Of a stretch of 64,000 nucleotides of DNA, positions 32,205 to 42,830 are shown in pieces. This DNA comes from Muscardinus avellanarius (taxonomy: Eukaryota; Chordata; Mammalia; Rodentia; Gliridae). The notes under the pieces are model-generated. The model ran no database searches, had not been told where the DNA came from, and saw nothing but the letters and a program-made list of their open reading frames with translations. The stretch's first letter is position 1, and every line of letters begins with the position of its first letter. The stretch lies in the NCBI GenBank assembly GCA_963383645.1, contig OY726561.1, positions 26,826,826 through 26,890,825 on the forward strand, in the 5' to 3' direction. The position numbers and the translations under genes were made by a program.

Positions 32205-34351
32205 GAAAACAGTTTCCAACAGTTCGATGTATTCATTATATGGATGACATATTGTCAGCCAAAAATATGGAGATTTTGCAGGATGCCTATGACTTTCTTG
32301 TTAAATTGTTAGATAAAAAAGGGCTGTTAATTGCACCTGAAAAGGTTCAAATGAGTTTCACTGTTTCTTATTTGGGGACAAAGATAAATCCCCTTTGTGT
32401 TTCCCCCCAAAATATTGAAATTCGTAAAGATTGTCTAAATTCTCTTAATGATTTTCAAAAGTTATTGGGAGATATTAATTGGATCCGAAGTTTTTTGGGG
32501 TTGCCCAATCATGCCCTTCGGCCATTGTATGATATCCTAAAAGGTGACCCTGCCCTTGATTCACCACGGGTCTTGACCCCGGAAGCCAGAAAGGCATTAC
32601 ACTTAGTGGAAGAGGGTTTAACTAAGGCAATATTCCAACGAAGGGATGAGGATAAACCAATCTCCCTATGCCTGTTACAGACCTATTTACAACCCACAGC
32701 ACTTCTCTGGCAAGATGGAGTTCTATTATGGATCCATCCTAAGTCTTCTCCCAGTAAATCCATTTCTTATTATCCGTCAGAGGTGGCATTCTTAGCATTA
32801 CTTGGTATTCAACAATGCTTGCAACATTTTGGTGATCAGCCATCCTTGTTGATTGTTCCTTATTCTAGTGATCAAATTAAAGTTCTCTGTGGAACTTTGG
32901 ATAATTGGGCAGTGCTGCGTTGCTCCTTTTTGGGAAAAATTGATAATCATTATCCAAAACATCCAATATTACGTTTTTTACAGGGGCATCCAGTGATCTT
33001 TCCTAAAAATACCTCTTCAGTCCCTATTCATAATGCTGTCAATATTTTTACTGATGGATCTAAGACTGGATGTGGAGCTTATTTAATCGAACAAAATGAG
33101 CCTGTTTTGATACAATTTGAACCTGATTCTCCCCAAATAGTAGAGCTTAAAATTGTTATTGAAGTCTTTAAGACTTGTCCCTTTTCCTTTAATTTATTAT
33201 CAGATTCTTTATATGTGGTTAATGCAGTCAATATTTTGGAGGCAGCCAGTCATTTTAATGCCTCCAGCAAAGTCTGTTCCTTATTTAAACAATTGCAATC
33301 TTTAATCTGGCAAAAGACTTCTAAATTTTATGTTCAACATATTAGAGCACATACCGGACTTCCCGGGCCTCTTAGTGAGGGTAATAATTTGGTAGATATA
33401 TGTACTCGCAAAAATTTTATTTTTTTAGTTTCTTCTTTAGATCAAGCTTGTAATTTTCATGCCCAGTTTCATGTACCTGCAAAAACTTTACAACATCGTT
33501 TTCAATTAACCAGAGCGGATGCTCGCCAAATAGTTCTGGATTGCCAACAATGTGTTACCTTTCTGCACCCTCCGAGTTTGGGCGTTAATCCTCGAGGCCT
33601 TTTGCCGTTAAGGATATGGCAAATGGACATTACCCATTTTCAGGAGTTTGGGTTCTTAAAATATGTTCATGTTTCCGTGGATACCTGTTCTGGTATTATT
33701 TTTGCCTCTGCCTTGACTGGTGAAAAGTCACATCATGTTATTGCTCATTGTCTCGAAGCTTGGGCAGCCTGGGGTAAACCTCATCAATTAAAAACTGATA
33801 ATGGCCCTGCTTATACTTCACATAAGTTTATAGCTTTTTGCAAGACCCTTTCAGTTTCTCTAAATCATGGCCTTCCCTATAATCCACAAGCTCAGGGCAT
33901 CGTTGAGCGTGCACATAGAACATTAAAAGAATGTCTTCATAAACAAAAAGGGGGAATCGGCCATGGCAGGCCCCCTAAACAGCGATTGGCATTGGCTCTT
34001 TTTACTCTAAATTTTTTAAACCTGGATCTAAATGGATTATCTGCGGCTGATCGTCATATGACACATGAGCCTATATGTCAAGGATATGTTAAATGGAAGG
34101 ATGTAATTACGGGACTCTGGCATGGCCCAGACCCAGTGTTGGCCTGGACGAGAGGATCTGTCTGTGTTTTTCCACAGAATCAGCGGGACCCGGTGTGGCT
34201 CCCAGAACGCTTGACTAGGCGCTGCAATAATCATGAGAATGAGAAACCCCCTACGGCTGTGGATGCTGCTTCACCTAATAACCTCGGTTCAGATAGAATG
34301 GAGATGGGGAATTCTATCGGCATTTCCGGTACCCATGCCAGTGAGACATAG
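32205..34351 (+). pseudogene. pol: pol 3' part: RT palm/thumb, RNase H and integrase
   Basis: After the RT frameshift, one long open frame runs to the pol stop. The YMDD catalytic motif is at 32237-32248. RNase H follows with FTDGS (aspartate at 33053), an ELK glutamate, SDSLYV and a final aspartate. Integrase has an HHCC zinc-binding domain and the core triad at 33626 (QMD), 33797 (TDNG) and 33905 (VER): 35 residues separate the last two, the D,D-35-E spacing. The last ~119 nt overlap the env start. Apart from the upstream shift, all catalytic residues I can check are present. Confidence 0.94.
34161..34177 (+). promoter_or_regulatory. Candidate env splice acceptor
   Basis: A pyrimidine-rich stretch ends in CACAG at 34177, 55 nt upstream of the env ATG at 34233. 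With the leader donors near 28807, this would make a classic spliced env message. It is a good consensus match; use is inferred. Confidence 0.6.
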
Positions 34352-34667
34352 CGCTCAAGTCTTTCCTCGATTATTTACCAGTAATAAGAAAATTAATCTA
34401 CCCTACCTCCCGTTAGATGAAGAACAGGCACCTTTAAAGATTAATAAAACCTTTAGGGAGTTGGGCAGCCTCTGTTTCACCACCTCATCTCCTCAGGAGA
34501 ACGAATCTTGTATCCCCTTACAAAAGGGAATATCAGGCTGGTTTTCCCTCAAACAAAAATGGGGAAAACAGAGACAAAATAATACTGTTACTGCTCCGAA
34601 GGGTTATCTAAGTTTCGGAGTAGCGAATGTCTCTTGTGAACATGTAAAATTTTACAAAAGCCGCTAA
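34233..34667 (+). pseudogene. env: env remnant 5' part: signal region and short surface fragment
   Basis: An ATG within the end of pol opens 144 codons. The N-terminus has basic residues followed by a hydrophobic LWMLLHLITSV segment that could act as a signal. Several N-glycosylation sequons follow (NKT, NES, NNT, NVS). The frame stops at 34665-34667, and membrane-anchor homology resumes in another frame. Including the anchor part, env spans only about 780 bp, far below the usual ~1.8-2 kb, so most of the surface subunit and the fusion-peptide part are missing. A functional envelope is ruled out. Confidence 0.8.
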
Positions 34668-35016
34668 CCTGTCTAGGGAGTTGTCAATTTATCTTTTAGG
34701 CAACTGGACGGGAGAATTTGAAACCCAACTAGAGAGATTACGCACTGCCGTGGTCACCGTCAACTCGACTCGTGTGGACATCAGTTTGGCTGAAGGACTG
34801 TCATCTTGGATAACTCGTGCCATGAATCATCTAAAGGAATGGGCTGGATTGGGGGCCTTGATGGGATTATTGGTTGTGGCTGTGTTGTTTTGTGTCTGGT
34901 GCATTGCTCGTCTTCGCCAAAGTTTTAATCATAATACAGCCATGTTTATACAGGCCTGTGTGGCTATCGAGGCAGGACAATCACCCCAAGCCTGGCTCGC
35001 GGCAGCTAAGGCATAG
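34648..35016 (+). pseudogene. env: env remnant 3' part: transmembrane subunit anchor and tail
   Basis: This frame, open from 34648, encodes the end of a transmembrane subunit: an NWT sequon, a heptad-like helical stretch (ETQLERLRTAVV), a tryptophan-rich membrane-proximal segment, a hydrophobic anchor of about 20 residues (GALMGLLVVAVLFCVWC), and a roughly 40-residue cytoplasmic tail. No own start codon is expected. It is read in a different frame from the surface fragment, with the junction between 34645 and 34667. Confidence 0.8.
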
Positions 35017-35179
35017 TGGCTCAGGTTGCAAGGCAAAGCACTGCAGCTGAGGGCACAAGTTTGGTCCTCAGGAAGAGTACGCTTGACTGCACACGGGTTA
35101 GGCACCCAAGTACCCGTCCCTAGAAAAAGGTGCCAGTGATTAATAGGGGTCAAACCTCTGCTCTTACCTGTTGCCTATA
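35017..35179 (+). other. Proviral 3' untranslated region between env and PPT
   Basis: About 160 bp without a convincing reading frame. Betaretroviruses may keep RNA-export elements here, but I see no recognisable one. Confidence 0.5.
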
Positions 35180-35197
35180 AAAACAAAAAGGGGGAAT
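35180..35197 (+). other. Polypurine tract of the class II provirus
   Basis: A purine run (aaaacaaaaagggggaa) ends just before the 3' LTR, as expected for the plus-strand DNA primer. Confidence 0.9.
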
Positions 35198-35503
35198 TGT
35201 GGTGAGCCGCCATTGAAAGATGGCGCCGGCTTCCTGCCTCTGAGCTTGATTAGGCACATGGCTGTGCAGGAAGCAACTCCATATTTGGAGGCTAGGGTTG
35301 CGTAACACATGACGTGGTGGTGACCTGACGAGCGTGAGCCAGTGAGTGAGTGAGATGTGGCAAGAAGTGATTGGGTGAGTTAATGTTTATAATACCCTGC
35401 GCGAGGCAGATCTTCGCCATTCCGCCATTACGAGTATCCTGAATAAACGGCTTGCAAGAAGAGCTTCGTGTCGTGTCTTAATCGCTGGTCGAGGGACGCG
35501 ACA
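35198..35503 (+). repeat. 3' LTR of the class II provirus
   Basis: 306 bp, same start and end as the 5' LTR, and preceded by a polypurine tract. The AATAAA lies at 35442-35447 and would process proviral transcripts. It is 99% identical to the 5' LTR with no length change. Confidence 0.96.
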
Positions 35504-35509
35504 TATAGT
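35504..35509. repeat. Right 6-bp target-site duplication of the class II provirus
   Basis: Same tatagt hexamer as at 28412-28417, immediately after the 3' LTR and immediately before the T-run of the minus-strand SINE. Confidence 0.95.
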
Positions 35510-35724
35510 TTTTTTTTTTTTTTTTTTGGGGGGGTGTGTATGTATGGTACTAGGTTCCTAGAAGCCCTTCTACCTCTGGGATACACTCCCAGACCTATTT
35601 TTATACTTTTTATTTGGAAACAGGGCCTCTTAAGCCAGTGTGGCTGGCTTCGAACCTGCGTGATCCTCCTGTCTCCACCTCCCAAGTGCAGGGATTACAA
35701 GCGTGTGCCACCACGCCCGGCAGA
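35510..35724 (-). mobile_element. B1-ID composite SINE beside the provirus
   Basis: Starts with a T-run (the reversed A-tail), then the ID-like tail (ggtactaggttcctagaagccc) and the B1-like head ending cgcccggc. Its target duplication agggaagtatagt is at 35725-35737 and 28405-28417; the left copy now lies beyond the provirus, so the SINE came first and the provirus inserted into its left duplication. Confidence 0.92.
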
Positions 35725-35737
35725 AGGGAAGTATAGT

Positions 35738-35945
35738 TTTAAAAATGTGTACTATGCTTAGAGTTAATTCTAGAAATTATGTATTTTTGTTTAAAACTTC
35801 TATTTTATTTTATTGAATTCTTTTATTTGCTGAATTGTACCAGGACCATGGTTTAATACCTACAGCTCCACTTCAATTTTTCTAACTGATTGTTTTTTAT
35901 ATTTAGTTCTCTGTCCATATTTTACAGAAGTCTATATCTTAAGCC
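35738..35945 (+). repeat. Duplicated locus unit, copy 2 continued
   Basis: Continuation of copy 2 after provirus and SINE: 'accaggaccatggtttaat' parallels 'accaggaccatttgatt' at 44600 and 'accaggatcatggtttaac' at 17633. Confidence 0.8.
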
Positions 35946-35949
35946 TTTA

Positions 35950-36152
35950 GAGCCAGGCATGGTGGCTCATGCTTGTAATTTTAGTTCTTGGGAGGCTGAG
36001 AAGGATTGTAGGTTCAAAGTCAGCCAAAGCTACTTAGTGAGGCTCTCTGTAACTTAGACCCTATTTCAAAATAAAGAATAAAAAAATAGGGCTGGAAGTG
36101 TAGGTTGGAGGTAGAATGCCCCTGGATTTAATATCCAGTATTGCAAAAAAAG
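35950..36152 (+). mobile_element. B1-ID SINE
   Basis: Head 'agccaggcatggtggctcat' and tail 'ccagtattgcaaaaaaag'. Confidence 0.85.
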
Positions 36153-36325
36153 TTTTGTAGCCTGCATTTTCTTCCTAGGAGGGAAAAATCATAATATATA
36201 GATAATGTATGGTCCTACAAAGTGGTGTCATATCAGGGCTTATAACTGAACCAAGCCGGCAGTACTGAATAAGGCCATGCCTATAAGATGCCAACATTCT
36301 TCAGTACTGACAGTTACAATCTGGA

Positions 36326-36959
36326 CCATTATGGTTTGGGGGACCATTATGGTTCCCAGGGACCTCTGTTAGGCTCTGTTATGGGAAACTATCCTGTAAC
36401 CATGGGTCCTTGTTCTGTACTTAGGGTTGATATACACTAGTCCAAACTCTTGCTGACAATTTAAATGAGTTTATTATTACAAAGAGAGTAATAAAGGTTG
36501 TAACTGTTATGGCACCATTAGAGGGAAAGATAGAGCTTAGAGTAAAGCATTATGCCACAAAGTGACATAGTGGGATGACCCAGAAAAAGTCACCAAAGAT
36601 TCCTGGTCACAGAGTATTCTTATAACTAGTGTTTTGACCCAACAAGATCTGCCCCCTCCGGGGTCAGATGTCTTTGGCATAGACCCCCAAGCCTTTTGTC
36701 ACACTCCAAAATGTGTTAAGTTGCTTATCAGAAATCTGAGATTTCCCACATTCTTGAGGAAGTTTGCCCCTCTTTAGAAATGTAAAAAGGCCCTAGGCTT
36801 TTTTTCTCTCACTAATTACCCTTGGTGCCTGGAGATCAGCAGCCCTTTTCTTGAAGCTCCTGCATTCTTTTACTATAAAAGATATATTTTGAGAATTATA
36901 AATCTTTCCCAATACTGGTAAATTAATACATTTTGAAGCCTCTTCCCAATACTGGTACA
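36326..36959 (-). repeat. Solo LTR of the TGTACCAG family, minus strand
   Basis: Same family as 24077-24728, with a duplicated cccaatactggta end block (36909-36920 and 36946-36957). Followed by a minus-strand SINE. Confidence 0.78.
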
Positions 36960-37298
36960 CTGGGCATTGGATTGAACCCAGGGACATTCTACTTTTGAGC
37001 TATATTCCCAGGCACATTTTTTGTATTTTTTATTTTTATACTGGGGTAGAACCAATGGGATTTTCTACCTCTGGGCTATATTCCCAGAACTTTTTTATAC
37101 TTTATTTGGGAATAGGATCTAAGTTGATGAGAGTCTCATTAAGTAGCCGAGGCTGGCTTCCAACCTAAGTGATCCTCCTGTCTCAGCCTCCCAAGTGCTG
37201 AGATTGTAAGTGTGCACCACCAAGCCCAGCCCATTTTATTTATTTTGAGGCAAAGTTTCACTAACTTGCTGAGGATGACCTCAAGCCAGCCATCCTCC
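36960..37298 (-). mobile_element. SINE cluster truncated by class I copy C
   Basis: A tail fragment, a full minus copy (37035-37232) and a partial copy cut at 37298 by the class I LTR. Confidence 0.78.
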
Positions 37299-37929
37299 TG
37301 ATATAGGATAGAAGAAGTAAGTAGGTAGAAAGAAAACAGGAAGGAAAAGTTAAATATAATTTTAATATAAGAACCTGGAGCTGAAGTGCTTCATCCTCTA
37401 ATCAACAAACCAGTTCTTTCCTAGAATTGATTCTTCCAAAAATTCTTAAAAAAACCTGTAGATTCTAGCATTAACTACAATATTTCCAAGAAACCTATAA
37501 TTTAGGATAATCCAGCTTATCCATCAATCAGCTAATGAGGAATCCAATCAGCCTGAAGACCCTAAGACTGACCAGACCACCAGACAATCAGGAAGCCCCT
37601 CAGTACTATGGACTGAGCTCATACACCCTAAGGCTGACCAGAACACTTACCCACCATAAACTTCCTAAGGACTACCAAACTGAGCTCATCCTCATATACA
37701 TTCTCTAGCCCACCCCTCATGAAAGTACCCTACAAAAGTAGAACCCTGAACTACCCAAAATGCCTTCCTCATCATGAGGTGGCCCTCATTCTCATCTTGA
37801 GTGCGTATTTCCTTCCTTTTCCCCAAATAAACCTTTGTCTCTAACTGGCATATGCTGAAATTCTTTTCTGTTATGTTAGCCAAGTACCCTGCAGATCCTG
37901 AGTTCCTGAGCCGAGGGCTCACCCCAACA
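37299..37929 (+). repeat. 5' LTR of class I copy C
   Basis: 631 bp from TGATATAGG to CCCCAACA. It has an AATAAA at 37826-37831 and a U5 that matches copy A. It interrupts a minus-strand SINE (36960-37298) whose remainder I cannot find on the other side. Confidence 0.8.
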
Positions 37930-37933
37930 TCTT

Positions 37934-37951
37934 TGGCAACCATGAAGGGAC
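37934..37951 (+). other. Primer-binding site, tRNA-Arg type (copy C)
   Basis: Four bases after the LTR, TGGCAACCATGAAGGGAC differs at two CpG-decay-like positions from TGGCGACCACGAAGGGAC, the complement of the 3' end of tRNA-Arg(TCG) as I know it. Confidence 0.7.
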
Positions 37952-39642
37952 AACAGGTTAGAGACATCAAATTTGGTGAGTTTCCTAAAATGTTTTGTAC
38001 CCCCTCTTTAAATTTTTTAATGTATATATGTATGTATTATGTGCATGGGCAAAACTTCTGTCCTTCAGTTTTATATACCAACAGAACAAACTTTGCATGC
38101 CCTTTTGCATGGCTCCCCATTCTTGAGTGGCAGGGGGACCCCCCCCCATGCCATGCAGATTAAGGGTGGCAGTTGACGCTGTCCTTAGAGGCCTGGTGAG
38201 GGTCTTTGAACCCTAAAGCCGAGCAGGAGTTCAATGGTCCCTTTACCTTTTGCTTCTTCTTATGTAGAATTCTTTTTTGTTGTCTTTTACTATTTAACTG
38301 TTTAAACTTTGCTTAAGTTAGGGAGTTATGGAATTTGAATAAAGATCTCTTTTATTCTGGCCAAATCTGCTTTCACTTAGAAAATGAATGCTTGTTCATA
38401 AAAGCACTGAAGACAGGGTCAATCACTTTAGGAAACATACCTCGTTCCTAGGTCAGATAGAACATGAATTGCTCATCCAGATAAATGCATATAAGGGTCT
38501 GGTCTCCCAGCATTTTTAAGCACCTCACTTTTGGGTTCATCTAAGACACTATGGGGGGGGGGGGTAACCGACCTTGATGTAAAAGTCAAGGGAGCTACTT
38601 TTGCAAATCACATACCTCAACCCAATATACATTAAGGGCCAATCTTTGACTCTCTAAAACTTTTGTTATAATTCTAATGTGTCTTTTTGGAATCTTATGA
38701 GAATTTTGCCTTAACTAAATATGTTGACTTATTTTTCTTCTGTTTGGTACTTAATATTTGGGGAATGAGTTAGTATAGTTTTAAGATCACAACACAGGAG
38801 CCTCAGGTGACTCTTATAGCCAAATGAAAAGTCTTTGTTAAAGCCTTAACCCTGTGTTAACATTGTTTGATTGAAAAAGAAATAGCTTTATAGTTGCAGG
38901 GGATAAAACCTGTTTTTAAGATGTGTTGTGTTACAGCAGACCTCACCATAAAGGCATTCTCCCCTCCTGTTCAAGAGCTATATGTGATCTTTTACTGAAA
39001 TCTACCTAATTTTGTTCCTTCCAGGAAGATCCTTAAGTCCTTTTAAGATCTGCAATTTATTGCATGTCTTTATGAAAATGAGTGTGTATACATGTATATG
39101 TATCTATGTGTCATTATCATTGTAGAGTTGTAAGCTTTAAGACTATCCCCGCGCTTGGGAGGCAGAGACAGGAGGATTGTGAAGGTTTGAAGCCAGCCTT
39201 GCTGGCGTAAGAGACCATGTTTCCAAATAAAAATATAAAAATAGGTCTGGGAGTGTAGCCAGGAGAGGTAGAAGGGTTTCCAGGAACCCCAGTACCACAC
39301 ACACACAAAAAAGAGTACCTAAGTTACTTGAGATCTCAGGGATATTATTTTTATGAGAGTTTTTTGTTGGTTTCTTTATTTGCTTCTGAGGACCCTAAGT
39401 GGGCTTGGAGGATCCTGGTAGGGGATAATAGAAGCACCCTGAAAACTACATATTGAGAATTCAAAGACACTTGATTCCCAAATTGCTGATAAGATTGGGC
39501 TGCATCTCCATGGCAGGGATGCCTAGTCATTGGTAGATTGACAGCAAGAACAGATATAAAAGTCTGATCCTGACTGAGAAGATATCTCAGTTTTGTTGTT
39601 GTTGTTTTAGTACACAGAAACCCTTGAAATGCATAAATTACA
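37952..39642 (+). other. Leader region of class I copy C
   Basis: About 1.7 kb between PBS and gag. It includes a B1-ID SINE at about 39139-39308. The last ~120 bp match the copy A leader (7789-7884). No other feature recognised; a ten-base G-run sits at 38552-38561. Confidence 0.6.
39139..39308 (+). mobile_element. B1-ID SINE, head-truncated
   Basis: Starts 'ctatccccgcgcttgggagg', ends 'cagtaccacacacacac'. Inserted in the class I leader. Confidence 0.82.
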
Positions 39643-41240
39643 ACATTAGGCAATTCTGCCTTTATCCCTGAAGACTCACTCCTTGGGTGCATGTTAAATA
39701 ACTGGAAATATTTTAAAGGAGTGGACTTAAGGAAAAAAGGATAATTGCTCTTTGTAATGTAACTTGGCCATAGTATAAATTAGGAGGAGGAGAAGTATGG
39801 CCTAAAAATGGGACGGAATTTTAACACAATATATCAGCTTGATTTATTCTGCAGGCAAGAGGAAAAATGAAATGATGTTCTGTATGTTAAAAGGCTCATG
39901 GCCTTACACATGAGACTCAAATTATGGGAGTTTTATAAATTTCTTTATGCTCATGTTCCCCAATGGGCAAGAATATATGAAGGATTTGTCCTTAAGTGTT
40001 CCAAATAGATCTCCAGCCTACATAGCTTCAAATGCAGGACCAGCAACATCCCCAGCAGCTTCTACTGAAGCCTCTGGGCAAAGCTCTGCAGATTCTTTTG
40101 CCTCCTCTTCTCCAACAGCTTCCTCCTCCACTCCACCTTGTTATTAGCCTATCTATCCTCTCTTACCTGAGGAACCCAGCCTTGCAGGTATAATGAGAAA
40201 CAGCACCTTTTGCCATCCAAGTAAGCCTAAGCTTTCTAATATTTGTCTGCTTTGGGAGGTGGCAGATGGGGAGCAAAATATATTAAGTACATGTTTCTTT
40301 TTCTATGAGTGACCTATTGCAGTTTAAACAAAATTTGGGTCAATTTTCAGAAAACCCTGATAGATTTATAGAAGAATTTAGGCCTTGTCCATTGCATTTG
40401 ATCTCACATGGACTGACCTCCAAATAATTCTTTCTACCTGCTGTAGTCCTGAGGAAAAGATTCATATACAGGCAGCAACAAAGCCATATGGCAATTAAGG
40501 TCATGCTCGCAATCATGAACATCCTGTAGGGGAAGACGCAGTTCCTGACCAGAATCCTAACTGGGATTATCTAAGCCAGAGCAGTGATTATAAATGGTGA
40601 AATCATATGATCACCTGCCTAATTGAAGGAATGAGGAGGTATATTAATACGTCAGTTAATTATGATAAGATCAGAGAAATAACACAAGGATACAAATCCT
40701 GCTTTGTTTCTGGTACGTTTAACTGAAGCCCTCCAAAAGTATACTCATATTAGTCCAGACTTATGAGAGGGACAGATATTATTAGGAACTCATTTTATCA
40801 GTCAGCCAGCCCCAGATTAAAAAGAAACTCCAAAACCAGAAAATGGGACCTCAAACTCCCATTGATCAACTTTGAAATTTGGCCTTTGGGATTTTTAACA
40901 ACAGGAACAAGGTAAGAGAAAATATTAAGTACAGGAAGAAGCTTATGCAGGCAGGAGAACAAGCTCAATTAATTACTCTTGCATTGGTCAATAGCCCCTG
41001 CCCCCTCACAGATACCCAAAGGCTCCCTCTAGACAGAGGGAAGGCTCAAGGCCTGGCACCTGCCATTACTGCAAAAAGCCTAGGCATTGGGTCAAGGACT
41101 GCCCAAAGCAGGGTCTGTCTGTACCTGGGATGTACCCCCTCTGCAAAGAGGGAAAACACTGGAGGCATGATTGCCCTCACCTCCAAAGGGAGGCGAGGCC
41201 ATCTGTTCCCATCATGGTTACCCTTGAAGACTGAGGATGT
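39643..41240 (+). pseudogene. gag: Class I gag remnant (copy C)
   Basis: It aligns with copy A gag. The start codon region is damaged (ATG not preserved). The matrix region is followed by a serine/proline-rich p12-like stretch (39947-40147), then a capsid with FDLTWTDLQIIL, split by stops. The frame 40879-41244 holds the capsid C-terminus. In another frame the nucleocapsid has one intact knuckle (CHYCKKPRHWVKDC, near 41075) and a second whose first cysteine is tyrosine. Confidence 0.85.
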
Positions 41241-41269
41241 CTGAGGTTCAGCAAGGTCCACTCCTGGAC

Positions 41270-41640
41270 ATCACAACAGAGGAGCCTTGGGTGACTCTTG
41301 ATGTGGCAGGTAAAGATATCAATTATATTTTGGATATGGGGCTTGTTTCTCTGCCTTAATTACCTCTCCTGGCCCACTTTCTAAGCAAACATGCATTGTA
41401 ACTGGGGTTGATTACACCCCCAAGGACAAACACTTTACAATGTCTTTTACTTGTAGATTTGGAAACTAATTTTTACCCAAGCCTTCTTAGTTCTTCCAGA
41501 GTACCCCACTGCCTTGCTAGGAATAGACTTCTTGGCTTCCCTGGGGGCAACCCTTCATTTATCACTGAGACATCCTCCCCCATTCTTAGGTGCATTAGTA
41601 ACAGGGCCAATAAATGATGGAAATTACCTAGTGCTACGTC
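41270..41640 (+). pseudogene. pro: Class I protease remnant (copy C)
   Basis: EEPWVTLDVAGK starts a gammaretroviral-type protease. The active-site DTG is DMG here, which would inactivate it, and a stop follows shortly. The later SRVPHCLARNRLLG segment matches the ...P.LLGRDLL end of such proteases. Confidence 0.75.
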
Positions 41641-41689
41641 AAGATTTTTGAGACAGCCCTCACCTATTTCGAAATGTTTTAGCAAACAA

Positions 41690-42540
41690 ATTAAGATCCT
41701 TAACTCTTGAAAATGGGGTTCTGCTTCAATATGTAGATGATCTCTTTATCTGCAGTCTCTCTAAATAGGACTCTTCTAACAATACTGTAAGGGTTCTTAA
41801 TCATTTATAAACTGCAGAAGGTTGAGTGTCTTCACAAAAGGCTCAACTATACAAGCAAAGAGTAAAATATTTGGGCCATATCCTGACTCCAGAGAAACAA
41901 ACTCTCACCCTTGAGAGGAAAGAAGTCCTTTTAAAAATAAGGCCACCCCCAACCAAAAACCAGCTTATAACTTTCTTGGGGATGGCTGGAATCTGTAGAA
42001 TCTGAATTCCCAGTTTGGGGCTTATAGGTAAGTCACTCTATAAGGTCACACAAGGGCCTGATTATGAGCCCTTGGAGTGGACAGAAAGACAGCAAAAGCC
42101 CTTCAAAAACTCAAATTTATTACTATCTGCCCCAGCCCTGGGAATCCCTAACTTGAATAAACCGTTATCCTTTATGTAGCAGAGAGGCAGGGCATGGCTC
42201 TGGGAGTCCTCATTAAAAGAATGGGAGACATCCTGCCACTCTACCAGCAACCCTATTTTTCTAAGTAACTTAATACAGTGTCATGTGGATGGCCTGGGTG
42301 TCTGAGAGATGTAGCTGCTCCAGCACTCCTGGCAGAAGAAGCCACTAAATTGACTTTAGGACACTCACTAGAGGTCCAAACCCTCCACCAGGCTCAGAGT
42401 GTTCTTAAAATTAAAGGACACCAATGGCTAACTGGAGGGCAGCTATCTAAATATCAGGCCCTCCTACGAGAGTCTTCAGAGATTACTCTTAAGGTTTGCC
42501 AAACTTTAAATCCAATAACTTTACTTCTCACTCCAGGAGA
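41690..42540 (+). pseudogene. pol: Class I reverse transcriptase remnant (copy C)
   Basis: LLQYVDDLFI carries the YVDD motif at 41730-41741. KVKYLGHILTP-like and FLGMAGICRI-like blocks follow, i.e. palm-thumb region. Fingers and the palm start are missing, since protease runs almost directly into YVDD. Stops are frequent after 42000; the frame 42278-42592 holds the connection region. Confidence 0.82.
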
Positions 42541-42559
42541 AGGAGATCACTTGCTTCAT

Positions 42560-42830
42560 TCCTATAGAGACCATAGAAGAAGTTTACTCTAGTAGGCCTG
42601 ATCTTAAGGATCTGCCCGTAACTAAACCTGATGTGGAATGGTTTACAGATGGGAGCAGCTACATGAGTAAAGGAATTCAAAGACAGGCTGTGCGGCAGTT
42701 AGCCTTCAGGAGGTAATAGAGGCAAAGCCACTTCTCCGCACACCTCAGCACAAAAGGCTGAAATAACTGCTCTTACCCAAATTGAAATAAGGAAAAGATA
42801 AGTGCCTCAACATATATACAGATTAAAGCC
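42560..42830 (+). pseudogene. pol: Class I RNase H remnant (copy C)
   Basis: DVEWFTDGSSYM with the first catalytic aspartate, then an E-containing helix region and KCLNIYTD in another frame. Sequence closely parallels 5500-5800 on the minus strand. It ends where a SINE starts. Confidence 0.82.

Larger units (their letters stand above)
28418..35503 (+). mobile_element. Young class II (betaretrovirus/IAP-like) provirus
   Basis: A 7,086-bp provirus bounded by two 306-bp LTRs and flanked by the 6-bp duplication tatagt. In order it shows LTR, PBS, leader with tandem repeats, gag, pro with dUTPase and G-patch, pol, env remnant, polypurine tract, LTR. The dUTPase in the pro frame, G-patch, two gag zinc knuckles, separate pro and pol frames reached by -1 shifts, short LTRs and 6-bp target duplication all point to the beta/IAP-like class. 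The LTRs differ at 3 of 306 positions, so integration is recent relative to the class I relics nearby. Breaks: two frameshifts in gag, one in RT, and a collapsed env. It is CpG-richer than its surroundings, in line with youth. I infer it could still be transcribed but cannot encode a full protein set. Confidence 0.97.
37299..42830 (+). mobile_element. Class I (gammaretrovirus-like) ERV relic, plus strand (copy C)
   Basis: 5' LTR (37299-37929), PBS (37934-37951), a long leader with a SINE, gag (from about 39643), protease, RT with YVDD, and RNase H. It stops within RNase H where a SINE begins, so integrase, env and the 3' LTR are absent. It is the same family as copy A in opposite orientation. 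Numerous stops make it an old pseudogene. Confidence 0.9.

Noticed and set aside
35428..35685. Minus frame spanning the 3' LTR and SINE
   Set aside because: Chance frame across two unrelated elements.
38552..38561. G-run as a quadruplex site
   Set aside because: A single G tract only; no further runs nearby.
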